In this document: piece by piece, positions 33,842-41,412 of the stretch
Numbering within the stretch: position 1 is the stretch's first letter
Layout: every line of letters starts with the position of its first letter
Assembly (NCBI GenBank): GCA_910586925.1
Contig: CAJUKG010000009.1
Coordinates: 31,111 to 95,110 of the forward strand
Direction of reading: 5' to 3'
Length of the DNA: 64,000 nt
Source of the DNA: an uncultured Christensenellaceae bacterium
GTDB taxonomy: Bacteria > Bacillota > Clostridia > Christensenellales > Pumilibacteraceae
Notes under the pieces: model-generated
Seen by the model: the letters and a program-made list of their open reading frames with translations, nothing else
What the model was told of the DNA's origin: nothing
The model's database searches: none
Translations under genes and position numbers: made by a program

Positions 33842-35374
33842 ATGTTTCGCAAACTGATAAAGTTGCTATCGCAAAAGGCGGCAATAACCGTTCTGTCGCT
33901 GTTCGTACAAATCGCGATAATAGTAGTCGGCGTGCTTTTTGCCGCGTCTATGTTTTGGTGGATTTGGATAATTTTCGAGTTTTTCAGCTTTATTATATGC
34001 TTGCATATCGTGTCGCGCGACATAAACCCGAGCTATAAATTGAGCTGGTGCGTACTGATACTGCTCGCGCCCGCATTCGGCGGACTCGTATATCTCTTTA
34101 TAGGTCGGCAAAAGGCGCAACGCCGAGTTCGCAAACGGTTCAAAAAAGCATCCGAACTTTCGCAGGTCATGCTTAACGTCGCGAACGCGACGTTGTTGCA
34201 AGACCGCGCGTTGCTCAATCCTACGGGCAAGACGTGCGCGGACCTCGTGCTCAATTCGGGGTCGTATCCCGTTTATGCCGACACCGAAACGAAATATTAT
34301 CCGCTCGGCGACGACTTTTTTCCCGATCTGCTTGCGGATATTCGAGCGGCGAAAAAGTATATATTTATGGAGTACTTCATAATAGACCGCGGCGAGGTGT
34401 GGAACGAAGTCGAAGCCGCGCTCATCGAGCGTGCTTCCGCGGGCGTCGACGTAAAACTTATGTACGACGACGTCGGCAGTATGTTCACTCTGCCCAAAAA
34501 GGGTATAAAAAGGTTGCTTGCGGGCGGGGTGGAAGTCGTGCCGTTCAATAAGATCACACTCTCTTTCGATATGCGGTTAAATAACCGTTCGCACCGCAAG
34601 ATCACCGTTATCGACGGGGAAATAGCGTATACGGGCGGCAACAACATTGCCGACGAATATGCAAACAAAAAAGTGCGGTTCGGGCACTGGAAAGATACGC
34701 ACATGCGCTTTTGCGGCGATGCGGTGTGGAGTTTCGTCGTAATGTTCCTGTCGTTTTGGAGCGCGTTCGGAAAAAAGGAAATCGACTATACGAAGTATGT
34801 CGCGCAGCGTTCGCCGCGCCATACCAACGGTTTCGTGCAACCGCTGTCGTCGGGACCGTGGAGCGACGATCATTTGATAGAGAGCGCGTTTATCAATATG
34901 ATTTCGACCGCCAAACGATCGGTGTATATCACGACGCCGTATTTGATACTCGACAACGAAATACAAACCGCGCTCGTAAACGCCGCGCTCGCGGGCGTTG
35001 ACGTGCGCATAATAATCCCGCAGATCCCCGATAAGAAAATAGTCTACAAAACCACCAAATCGTTCCTGCCCATGCTCATTCGTTCGGGTGTGCGCGTGTT
35101 TACATACACGCCGGGGTTCATTCATGCGAAAATGATGGTAGTCGACGACGAGCTTGCGTTTATAGGCACGTGCAATATGGATTACCGTTCGTTCTATCTG
35201 CACTTCGAAGACGGCGCATTGCTGTATAACGCGGATTCGATCGCCGACATGAAAGCCGATTTTATCGCCACGCAAGGCGTCAGCCGCGAAGTGACGGACG
35301 AGGAGATCAACGACGTTACTTTTCTCACGCGCATCGTGCGAAGTATTTTGCGCTTGATCGCGCCGATGATGTAA
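33842..35374 (+). CDS. cls: Cardiolipin synthase (phospholipase D family)
   Basis: Cls condenses two phosphatidylglycerols to cardiolipin in the membrane. The 510-residue protein has two N-terminal transmembrane helices (about 15-40 and 43-62), an arginine-rich PLDc_N-type linker (FIGRQKAQRRVRKRF) and two HKD domains. The first is HRKITVIDGEIAYTGGNN and the second HAKMMVVDDELAFIGTCNMD. Length is normal. GGGAAG lies before the ATG. It stands alone between tRNA-Leu and the two-component genes. Confidence 0.95.
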   Translation: MFRKLIKLLSQKAAITVLSLFVQIAIIVVGVLFAASMFWWIWIIFEFFSFIICLHIVSRDINPSYKLSWCVLILLAPAFGGLVYLFIGRQKAQRRVRKRFKKASELSQVMLNVANATLLQDRALLNPTGKTCADLVLNSGSYPVYADTETKYYPLGDDFFPDLLADIRAAKKYIFMEYFIIDRGEVWNEVEAALIERASAGVDVKLMYDDVGSMFTLPKKGIKRLLAGGVEVVPFNKITLSFDMRLNNRSHRKITVIDGEIAYTGGNNIADEYANKKVRFGHWKDTHMRFCGDAVWSFVVMFLSFWSAFGKKEIDYTKYVAQRSPRHTNGFVQPLSSGPWSDDHLIESAFINMISTAKRSVYITTPYLILDNEIQTALVNAALAGVDVRIIIPQIPDKKIVYKTTKSFLPMLIRSGVRVFTYTPGFIHAKMMVVDDELAFIGTCNMDYRSFYLHFEDGALLYNADSIADMKADFIATQGVSREVTDEEINDVTFLTRIVRSILRLIAPMM

Positions 35375-35402
35375 ATTATCACGATATACTTTTCGCAAAG
35401 AC

Positions 35403-35431
35403 TTGAAATTTCGTTAACGGTGTACTATAAT
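35403..35431 (+). promoter_or_regulatory. Promoter of the two-component operon
   Basis: TTGAAA (35403-35408), a 17-bp spacer and TATAAT (35426-35431). I did not find clear LytTR-type direct repeats beside it. Confidence 0.75.
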
Positions 35432-35482
35432 AGTATTGTGTGCCGATTAGGTTTTGCGGCACTTCGAAGGAGAAATGACGAA

Positions 35483-36184
35483 ATGAAAGTGGCTATTGTC
35501 GAGGATAATATCAACGAAAGAGATGCAATAATCAAACATCTCGAAACGTATCGCAAAGAAAACGGAAAACCGCAATACGATATATACTGTTATGACGACG
35601 GTTTGAAATTCTTGACAGCGTTCGATACCGGGTACGACGTTATATTTCTCGATATAGATTTGCCGTATATGAACGGCATGGATATTGCTGCGCAAATCCG
35701 CAAGCGCAATACGGATATAATAATAATTTTCGTCACCAATCTCCAGCAGTTTGCCATAAAGGGTTATTCTGTCGATGCTTTGGATTTTGCCGTCAAGCCG
35801 ATTATGTATTCGCGGTTTTGCTCTATTATGCGGCACATATACAGAAGGTTGAAGCCTGCCGAGACATACATATACATAGGTTCCGCAGATAAGCAACGCC
35901 GAGTGTCTGTTTCCGAAATATATTATGTGGAAATCATCGGGCACAGGCTTATATATCATCTTGCGGAGGACAGTATCGAAGTTTACGGCAGTATAAAGCA
36001 GGCGGAAAAAGATTTGCCGAGTAAGATTTTTGCGAGATGCAACAACTGTTATTTGGTGAACTTAATGCATGTGAAAGAAATAAAAAGGAATGTCGTCAAT
36101 GTCGGCAATGATACGCTTGCGGTCTCTCAGCGCAGAAAGAGTGATTTTTTGAGTGCGCTTGCGGCTTATAAAGGTCGGGGATGA
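35483..36184 (+). CDS. LytTR-family response regulator
   Basis: A 233-residue response regulator of the AgrA/LytR type. The receiver domain (1 to ~120) starts MKVAIVEDNINERD, with phospho-Asp 57 in DVIFLDIDLPYMNGMD and the switch lysine in DFAVKP. The LytTR DNA-binding domain (about 130-233) includes VSVSEIYYVEIIGH and FARCNNCYLVNLMHVKEIKRN. ATG 35483 is chosen because AAGGAG lies 10 nt upstream and the receiver begins there. Its stop is 7 bp before the histidine kinase start. Likely targets are nearby surface genes, by inference only. Confidence 0.92.
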   Translation: MKVAIVEDNINERDAIIKHLETYRKENGKPQYDIYCYDDGLKFLTAFDTGYDVIFLDIDLPYMNGMDIAAQIRKRNTDIIIIFVTNLQQFAIKGYSVDALDFAVKPIMYSRFCSIMRHIYRRLKPAETYIYIGSADKQRRVSVSEIYYVEIIGHRLIYHLAEDSIEVYGSIKQAEKDLPSKIFARCNNCYLVNLMHVKEIKRNVVNVGNDTLAVSQRRKSDFLSALAAYKGRG

Positions 36185-36191
36185 AGTACGT

Positions 36192-37478
36192 ATGCATTAC
36201 TTGTCGGGAATGTCGATGCTGTTGCGGTTTGCAATCGAAATAGTAATTGCATTTTTCAATTTTGCGGAAAAACCGCGCAAAAAGTCATATTTTGCACTGA
36301 GAATATGCGTATGTTCGGCTTGCGTGCTTGCGGCGATATTTTGCTTGCCGGTATCTGGCATAACGAAAACGGTTGTCGGACAGACTGTCGCATTGACGGT
36401 GACGCTGTGTTTGTTGTTTATTTTGCTGTGGCAGATTTCCGACACTGTTCTCGATGCTGTTTTTTGGTTCGTAATGGCACTGATTACAAGAAATATTGCG
36501 GCGAATACTTTTCAGATTCTCGAAAGAGCGGTGGCGGGAACAAATGCGGCGGAGATAATCAATGACGGAACGGTAGGCGGGATGATTATTCATTATGCGA
36601 TATTTTTTACCGTTTATTTTCTCGAGTGGTTTTTCGTCGGTAAACGAGTAAGAAAACTCGGGGCGAAAGCAAAGGACATTCGGCGATTTTTGCCGGTGTT
36701 TATAAGCACTGCAGTAACAATGTTACTGCTCACGGAAATAGATGTAAATCTTGCCGACAGGCTTGCAAGGGTGACGAGTGCGGTTTTGCAAGTGCTTTAC
36801 GGCATTGTGATGTTGTATTTGTACTATTCTATATTGCGAGAAATAAAATTCAGAGAGGAAGCGGCGGCTATGGCGATGGCGGCAGCTATGGAAAGCAAGC
36901 AATTCGAGCTGTTAAAAGAAAGCATGAGCACCATAAGTGTTAAAAGCCATGATTTGAAATATCAAATTGCACGAATGAAGGAAACGGGCGATATTCCGAT
37001 AGTCGACAGTGAAACGCAGGCTGCCTTGACGGTGTTCGATGGCACATTCAATACGGGCAATGCCACTCTCGATATTATTCTTACCGACAGATGTTCGCGT
37101 TGCGTCGCAAGGAACATAGAATTTACTTGTATTGCCGATGCGGAAAAGCTCGCGTTTATGTCTCCCGAGGACGTGTATTCGCTGTTTTGCAATGCAATAG
37201 ACAATGCAATCGAGTATGAAGAAACTTTAGCCGATAACGGAAACCGCTATATTCATCTCTCAATTAAGCACGAAGAAAGCTTTTTGTGTATTCATCTCGA
37301 AAATTATTACGAAGGCGAGTTTAGGGGCGGACAGCCCGAAACCACCAAAGTCGATAAAAATTTGCACGGTTACGGAACGAAAAGCATAAAACGCGTTGTC
37401 GAGCGTTACGGCGGTACGGCGACGTTCAACGGCGGTAACGGGGCATTCGAGCTGAATGCGCTTATTCCGCTAACGTAA
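36192..37478 (+). CDS. GHKL sensor histidine kinase (AgrC-like)
   Basis: A 428-residue membrane sensor kinase. The N-terminal ~230 residues carry six or so hydrophobic helices, as in peptide-sensing AgrC-type kinases. The dimerisation helix has the phospho-accepting His in VKSHDLKYQIARM (about His253). The GHKL ATPase domain has the N box FCNAIDNAIEYEE and the G box HGYGTKSIKRVVERYGG. It is co-transcribed with the LytTR regulator. No AgrB-like protease or clear AgrD-like precursor is present, so the signal is unknown. ATG 36210 is an alternative start. Confidence 0.9.
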   Translation: MHYLSGMSMLLRFAIEIVIAFFNFAEKPRKKSYFALRICVCSACVLAAIFCLPVSGITKTVVGQTVALTVTLCLLFILLWQISDTVLDAVFWFVMALITRNIAANTFQILERAVAGTNAAEIINDGTVGGMIIHYAIFFTVYFLEWFFVGKRVRKLGAKAKDIRRFLPVFISTAVTMLLLTEIDVNLADRLARVTSAVLQVLYGIVMLYLYYSILREIKFREEAAAMAMAAAMESKQFELLKESMSTISVKSHDLKYQIARMKETGDIPIVDSETQAALTVFDGTFNTGNATLDIILTDRCSRCVARNIEFTCIADAEKLAFMSPEDVYSLFCNAIDNAIEYEETLADNGNRYIHLSIKHEESFLCIHLENYYEGEFRGGQPETTKVDKNLHGYGTKSIKRVVERYGGTATFNGGNGAFELNALIPLT

Positions 37479-37580
37479 AAATGCATGTTGCAGTTGTGCG
37501 ATTTTTTTGCGCGTTCGTGCGTGGTTTACTGCGCGAATGCGTTTTGTGTGCATGATAATACATCGAAAGAGCGAACATTA

Positions 37581-37609
37581 TTGAAGCTTTCCGAATGGTT
37601 TGATATAAT
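37581..37609 (+). promoter_or_regulatory. Promoter of the small lipoprotein gene
   Basis: TTGAAG (37581-37586), a 17-bp spacer and TATAAT (37604-37609). It lies in the 166-bp gap after the kinase, which otherwise holds nothing I can support. Confidence 0.75.
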
Positions 37610-37644
37610 CGTGGTATCAAATAAATCACACGGAGGATTCAGTG

Positions 37645-38106
37645 ATGAAAAGAAGATTGGCTGTACTGTTTGTCGGTATAATTACGGCATTTTGCCTGCT
37701 TTGCATGGTAGGGTGCGGTGACCCCAACGAATCGTATTCGTTTACCGGCAGCGGTGATTTTTCGGGGCGCGCGGTTAACGTTACTCTCGATTGTGCTGCG
37801 GATAAAACGGTTACTGCGACGGCGTCTTTCGGCGAAATGGAACTTGGCAAGTGGACAGGTAGCTGGAAGAAGAACAGCGACAAAACGCTCACCGTCGAAT
37901 TTACGAGCAAAGACAGCACCGTTCCTGTTCCGGAAGCGATGGCTGCCGCGGTTACGGCGGTTACCTTGAACGAAGAACATCTCACTTTGCAAAGTGAATT
38001 GAACGGAGATGTTCACACACTAAAATTTTTTGCGTTTATCGTAGCCGGCAATTACCCGTTGCCTCTTGAAGCAACCTTGACGCAAGTAGTTAAAACGGCG
38101 GAATAA
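37645..38106 (+). CDS. Small lipoprotein of unknown function
   Basis: A 153-residue product starting at ATG 37645 behind GGAGG. A signal peptide ends at a lipobox-like MVGCG (Cys about residue 24), so it should be lipid-anchored outside. The remainder is beta-strand rich with alternating Thr/Val/Glu (YSFTGSGDFSGRAVNVTL, DKTLTVEFTSKD) and looks like a single beta-sandwich or lipocalin-like domain. I do not recognise a family. It has its own promoter and terminator and lies between the two-component system and the GH3 glycosidase. Confidence 0.7.
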   Translation: MKRRLAVLFVGIITAFCLLCMVGCGDPNESYSFTGSGDFSGRAVNVTLDCAADKTVTATASFGEMELGKWTGSWKKNSDKTLTVEFTSKDSTVPVPEAMAAAVTAVTLNEEHLTLQSELNGDVHTLKFFAFIVAGNYPLPLEATLTQVVKTAE

Positions 38107-38126
38107 TTCTATTTAACAATCAGAAG

Positions 38127-38159
38127 GACGATTGTCTGTAATTCGATAATCGTCTTTTT
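38127..38159 (+). terminator. Terminator before the GH3 gene
   Basis: GACGATT (38127-38133) pairs with AATCGTC (38148-38154), followed by five Ts. The GH3 start is only 15 bp further on and no separate promoter is visible, so GH3 expression may depend on partial read-through. Confidence 0.75.
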
Positions 38160-38174
38160 CATAAGGAGGATATT

Positions 38175-40988
38175 ATGACCGAAAACAAGAAAAAAATGTC
38201 CAACAAAAAGTTTCTGGCGATATTGGTGCCTATACTCGGGGTGATTTTTGTTATACTGATAGTTGCGACGATTTTGGTAGCGGGTCCGTTTTACGGTATA
38301 ATCACTACGTTTTTCGAGGGTGATGAGAAGGTAGAACGCGGCGACGGTAAAGTGTATTACGAGTCGACGACGGCGAGTCACGACGCGGCGATTGCCGAGA
38401 GTAAAAAACTCATAACCGATATACAGTCCGAAGGCACCGTTCTTTTGAAAAACGACGGATGCTTGCCTATAGCGTCGGGAAGCAAACTGACGCTTTTCGG
38501 ACGCGATTCGGTAGACATTCTGTATTCGGGCGGCGGTTCGGGCGGATTGAGTTCAAAAGCCAAGCCTATGACACTCAAACAGGCTTTGGAAAGCGATGGC
38601 TTTTCCGTCAATCCGATTATGTGGAATGTTCTCGATGGCGCGAAGTCGAAATATCCGCGAGGGAAAGAAGGCGTTAATAATCTTCAAATAGTAGGCGAAA
38701 TAGCAAAATCCGATTATGATACGCCCGAAGTAAAAGCGAGTTTCGATACTTACAGTGACTATGCGGTAGTCGTAATAGGCAGATCAGGAGCCGAAGGAGT
38801 GGATTTGCCGCAAAACATGCGCGATTGGGGCGGCGAGTCCGATAAGCATTTTCTCGAGCTTTGCAATGCCGAAAAAGATATGGTCGAGTATGCGTGCGCT
38901 CATTTCGACAAGGTTATCGCGCTCATAAACTGTTCCGCGACTCTCGAACTCGGCTGGCTTAACGAATATGGCGGCAAGATAAAAGCCGCGCTATATATCG
39001 GGTATCCGGGCGAGACGGGGCTCGAGGCTTTAGGTGATATGTTAAAGGGCGACACCGTACCGAGCGGGCACACCGTCGATACATTTGCATACGATTTGAC
39101 GCAGGCTCCGTCGTACGTTAATATGGCTTATTCGGGGCACGATTTCAAGTACGCAGACGTGAATAACGGATATTATATCGAATACGAAGAAGGTATTTAT
39201 GTCGGGTATCGTTATTACGAAACGCGCGGTAAAACTGACGGCGAAAAATGGTATACATCGCAGGTTCAGTATCCGTTCGGTTACGGACTCTCTTATGCGT
39301 CGTTCGAGTACGAATATGCCGAAACTCCCGTTTATTCGGAAGAAGAACAAACGTTCACTTTCAAAGTCAAGGTTACGAATACGGATAAAAAACATGCGGG
39401 CAAAGGTGTTGCGCAAATTTACGTAAATGCGCCGTGGCAAGAGGGGCAGACAGAAAAGTCGCATGTCGTTCTCGTCGGGTTCGCAAAGACGGGATTGCTT
39501 GAAGCCGACGGCGGAAACGAAACGGTAACGATAAACGTTTCCAAAGACTATATTATGTCTTATGACTACATTGCCGAAAAGGCTTATGTGCTCGATGTCG
39601 GAGATTATAATTTCTATTTGGGCGACGATGAAAACGGTGCGCATAGCTGGGCGACGATTGACGGTTTGGATGAAGGAGCAAAGTCGAAACGTGTTTGGAC
39701 TTATAATATCGGGTCGAAAATCGTTTGTGCTGCCGACGGGGCGGGAAAGCGCGTCACCGATATGAAAATAGCGACCAACGAGTTCGACGATGTATCCAAG
39801 CATGTAAATCGCTATCTCTCTCGCGGAGATTGGGTGGGCACGTTTCCTACCGCGCCCGACGACAATGCTGTGTTGGGCGATGCGAACAAGAGCAAATTGG
39901 ACGCATTCGTTTATGATACGTATAAAACAGCGTCCGGTCCGACGACCGAAGAAGTAAACGACGTTTGGCTTGTGGACATGGTGGGCAAGTCTTATAACGA
40001 TGAAGATTGGGAAAGACTGCTCAATCGGGTGTCCGTCGACGAAATGGTAAAGCTCGTTTCTCAGGCGGGCTATAAAACGCAGAAGATGGATTCTATCGGC
40101 AAGCCGCCTACGACGGATGCCGACGGTCCCGCCGGATTTTCGTCGTTCTTCTCGTCGTCTGTTTACGGCGCGGGATTTACATCGGAAGTAGTGCTTGCTT
40201 CTGCGTGGAGCGAAGAGCTTGCCGAAAAAATGGGGCGTTGTGTAGGCGAAGAGGGATTGCAAGGCGGTTATTCGGGCTGGTATGCGCCCGGTGTCAACAT
40301 TCACCGTTCGCCGTTCGGAGGGCGTAACTTCGAGTATTATTCGGAGGACGGCTTGCTTTCCGGAAAAATTGCCGCCGCCGTTATTAAAGGCTGTTCGGAA
40401 AAAGGTGTGTTTTGCTATGTGAAACACTTTGCCGTTAACGATAGCGAAACGCGTCGGTCGGATTTCGGCTTAATTACTTGGGTGAACGAACAAGCTATGC
40501 GCGAGCTGTATTTTAAGCCGTTTGAACTCGCGGTCAAAGAAGGAAAGACGACAGCGATTATGAGTTCGTTCAACAGATTGGGCACTGTTTGGGCGGGCGG
40601 TTGCAGACCGCTTCTTACAAATGTGTTGCGAGAAGAATGGGGATTCGTAGGTGCAGTCGTCACTGATTACGATGCGGGCGCATATATGGATGCAGATCAA
40701 ATGCTCAGTGCCGGCGGGGACATGATGATGAATACAATCGGTAAAAAGCCGAGCGATCGGTCGAGTAATGCCGCGCTTGCCGCAATGCGTGCTGCGACTA
40801 AAAACGTTCTGTACACGGTAGCGGGCAGTAATGCCATGAACGGAATGACAAGAGCCGCGGCGAAAATCATTATGCCGACGTGGTATAAACTGTTTATCGC
40901 CGTCGACGTCGTTTGTTTCGTAGCTTTGGCTGTCGGGGTGACATTTACGGTATTGCGTGTGTATAAAAATCGCAAAAGCAACGACTAA
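38175..40988 (+). CDS. Circularly permuted GH3 glycoside hydrolase with two membrane anchors
   Basis: A 937-residue family 3 glycosidase, probably a beta-glucosidase, with reversed domain order. After an N-terminal membrane helix (~residues 14-45) comes the GH3 C-terminal-type alpha/beta domain, starting EGTVLLKNDGCLPI. A fibronectin-III-like domain follows (VAQIYVNAPWQE at about 410). The catalytic TIM-barrel domain comes last: TDADGPAGF, RSPFGGRNFEYYSEDG, VKHFAVND, and the nucleophile Asp near 831 in GAVVTDYDAG. A second membrane helix lies near 895-925, ending RVYKNRKSND. AAGGAGG precedes the ATG. Reversed GH3 enzymes are known in Ruminococcus and Butyrivibrio; the double anchor is the unusual part. 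Confidence 0.88.
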   Translation: MTENKKKMSNKKFLAILVPILGVIFVILIVATILVAGPFYGIITTFFEGDEKVERGDGKVYYESTTASHDAAIAESKKLITDIQSEGTVLLKNDGCLPIASGSKLTLFGRDSVDILYSGGGSGGLSSKAKPMTLKQALESDGFSVNPIMWNVLDGAKSKYPRGKEGVNNLQIVGEIAKSDYDTPEVKASFDTYSDYAVVVIGRSGAEGVDLPQNMRDWGGESDKHFLELCNAEKDMVEYACAHFDKVIALINCSATLELGWLNEYGGKIKAALYIGYPGETGLEALGDMLKGDTVPSGHTVDTFAYDLTQAPSYVNMAYSGHDFKYADVNNGYYIEYEEGIYVGYRYYETRGKTDGEKWYTSQVQYPFGYGLSYASFEYEYAETPVYSEEEQTFTFKVKVTNTDKKHAGKGVAQIYVNAPWQEGQTEKSHVVLVGFAKTGLLEADGGNETVTINVSKDYIMSYDYIAEKAYVLDVGDYNFYLGDDENGAHSWATIDGLDEGAKSKRVWTYNIGSKIVCAADGAGKRVTDMKIATNEFDDVSKHVNRYLSRGDWVGTFPTAPDDNAVLGDANKSKLDAFVYDTYKTASGPTTEEVNDVWLVDMVGKSYNDEDWERLLNRVSVDEMVKLVSQAGYKTQKMDSIGKPPTTDADGPAGFSSFFSSSVYGAGFTSEVVLASAWSEELAEKMGRCVGEEGLQGGYSGWYAPGVNIHRSPFGGRNFEYYSEDGLLSGKIAAAVIKGCSEKGVFCYVKHFAVNDSETRRSDFGLITWVNEQAMRELYFKPFELAVKEGKTTAIMSSFNRLGTVWAGGCRPLLTNVLREEWGFVGAVVTDYDAGAYMDADQMLSAGGDMMMNTIGKKPSDRSSNAALAAMRAATKNVLYTVAGSNAMNGMTRAAAKIIMPTWYKLFIAVDVVCFVALAVGVTFTVLRVYKNRKSND

Positions 40989-41003
40989 ACTTCCTAAAAT
41001 CAT

Positions 41004-41042
41004 AAAATCCGTGTAAACAGTGTTTGCACGGATTTTTATTTT
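41004..41042 (+). terminator. Terminator after the GH3 gene
   Basis: AAAATCCGTG (41004-41013) pairs with CACGGATTTT (41027-41036), followed by a T-rich tail. Confidence 0.88.
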
Positions 41043-41069
41043 GAACGCTTTTCGATAATTATATAGAGC

Positions 41070-41228
41070 TTACCAATCTTCTTTTATATATCGTGACGGC
41101 TGTTTTACGTCGTCGTAAAATTCGTCGTAAGCCTGTTTGTCCGACTTTCTCGTTTGCGGGAAGTCGTCTTGCTCAAACGCGTCCTCGTCGGCGTTTTCGG
41201 ATAATCGCATAAGTTCGAGGTTTGTCAT
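41070..41228 (-). CDS. Small acidic protein (52 aa), probably from a leaderless mRNA
   Basis: A short frame encoding 52 residues: MTNLELMRLSENADEDAF at the start, then a polar, acidic, tyrosine-rich middle, ending SRYIKEDW. No signal peptide, membrane segment or known domain is visible. Support comes from a near-perfect promoter directly upstream: TTGCAT, 17-bp spacer, TATAAT. The -10 ends 9 nt before the ATG, so transcript and coding start nearly coincide. It has no Shine-Dalgarno. It faces the GH3 gene tail to tail across the terminator at 41004. Function unknown. Confidence 0.55.
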   Translation of the reverse strand: MTNLELMRLSENADEDAFEQDDFPQTRKSDKQAYDEFYDDVKQPSRYIKEDW

Positions 41229-41237
41229 ACTGTCTAT

Positions 41238-41266
41238 ATTATATCACGCGACGAGCGGCAATGCAA
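41238..41266 (-). promoter_or_regulatory. Promoter of the 52-aa gene
   Basis: On the minus strand TTGCAT (41261-41266), a 17-bp spacer and TATAAT (41238-41243). Nine nt, ATAGACAGT, separate the -10 from the ATG. Confidence 0.72.
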
Positions 41267-41342
41267 CCGTTTTTGCCCGCGACGGGCAAATTCGTCGCAA
41301 AAAACGGACAAAAAGAATATGCTGCAAAATGCGGGCGCGGGA

Positions 41343-41371
41343 TTGACATATCAGGCAAAACGTGTTATAAT
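41343..41371 (+). promoter_or_regulatory. Promoter of the signal-peptidase-like gene
   Basis: A full consensus TTGACA (41343-41348), a 17-bp spacer and TATAAT (41366-41371), followed by a ~35-nt leader with CGGAGTAGGG. Confidence 0.85.
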
Positions 41372-41412
41372 ACATAACCGTAATGATTTACTTTACGACG
41401 GAGTAGGGTTCG

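Noticed and set aside
37481..37555. A 24-codon frame after the histidine kinase (MHVAVVRFFCAFVRGLL...) as an AgrD-like signal peptide
   Set aside because: No ribosome binding site, no AgrB-like processing enzyme, and no conserved precursor layout; it may simply be noncoding.
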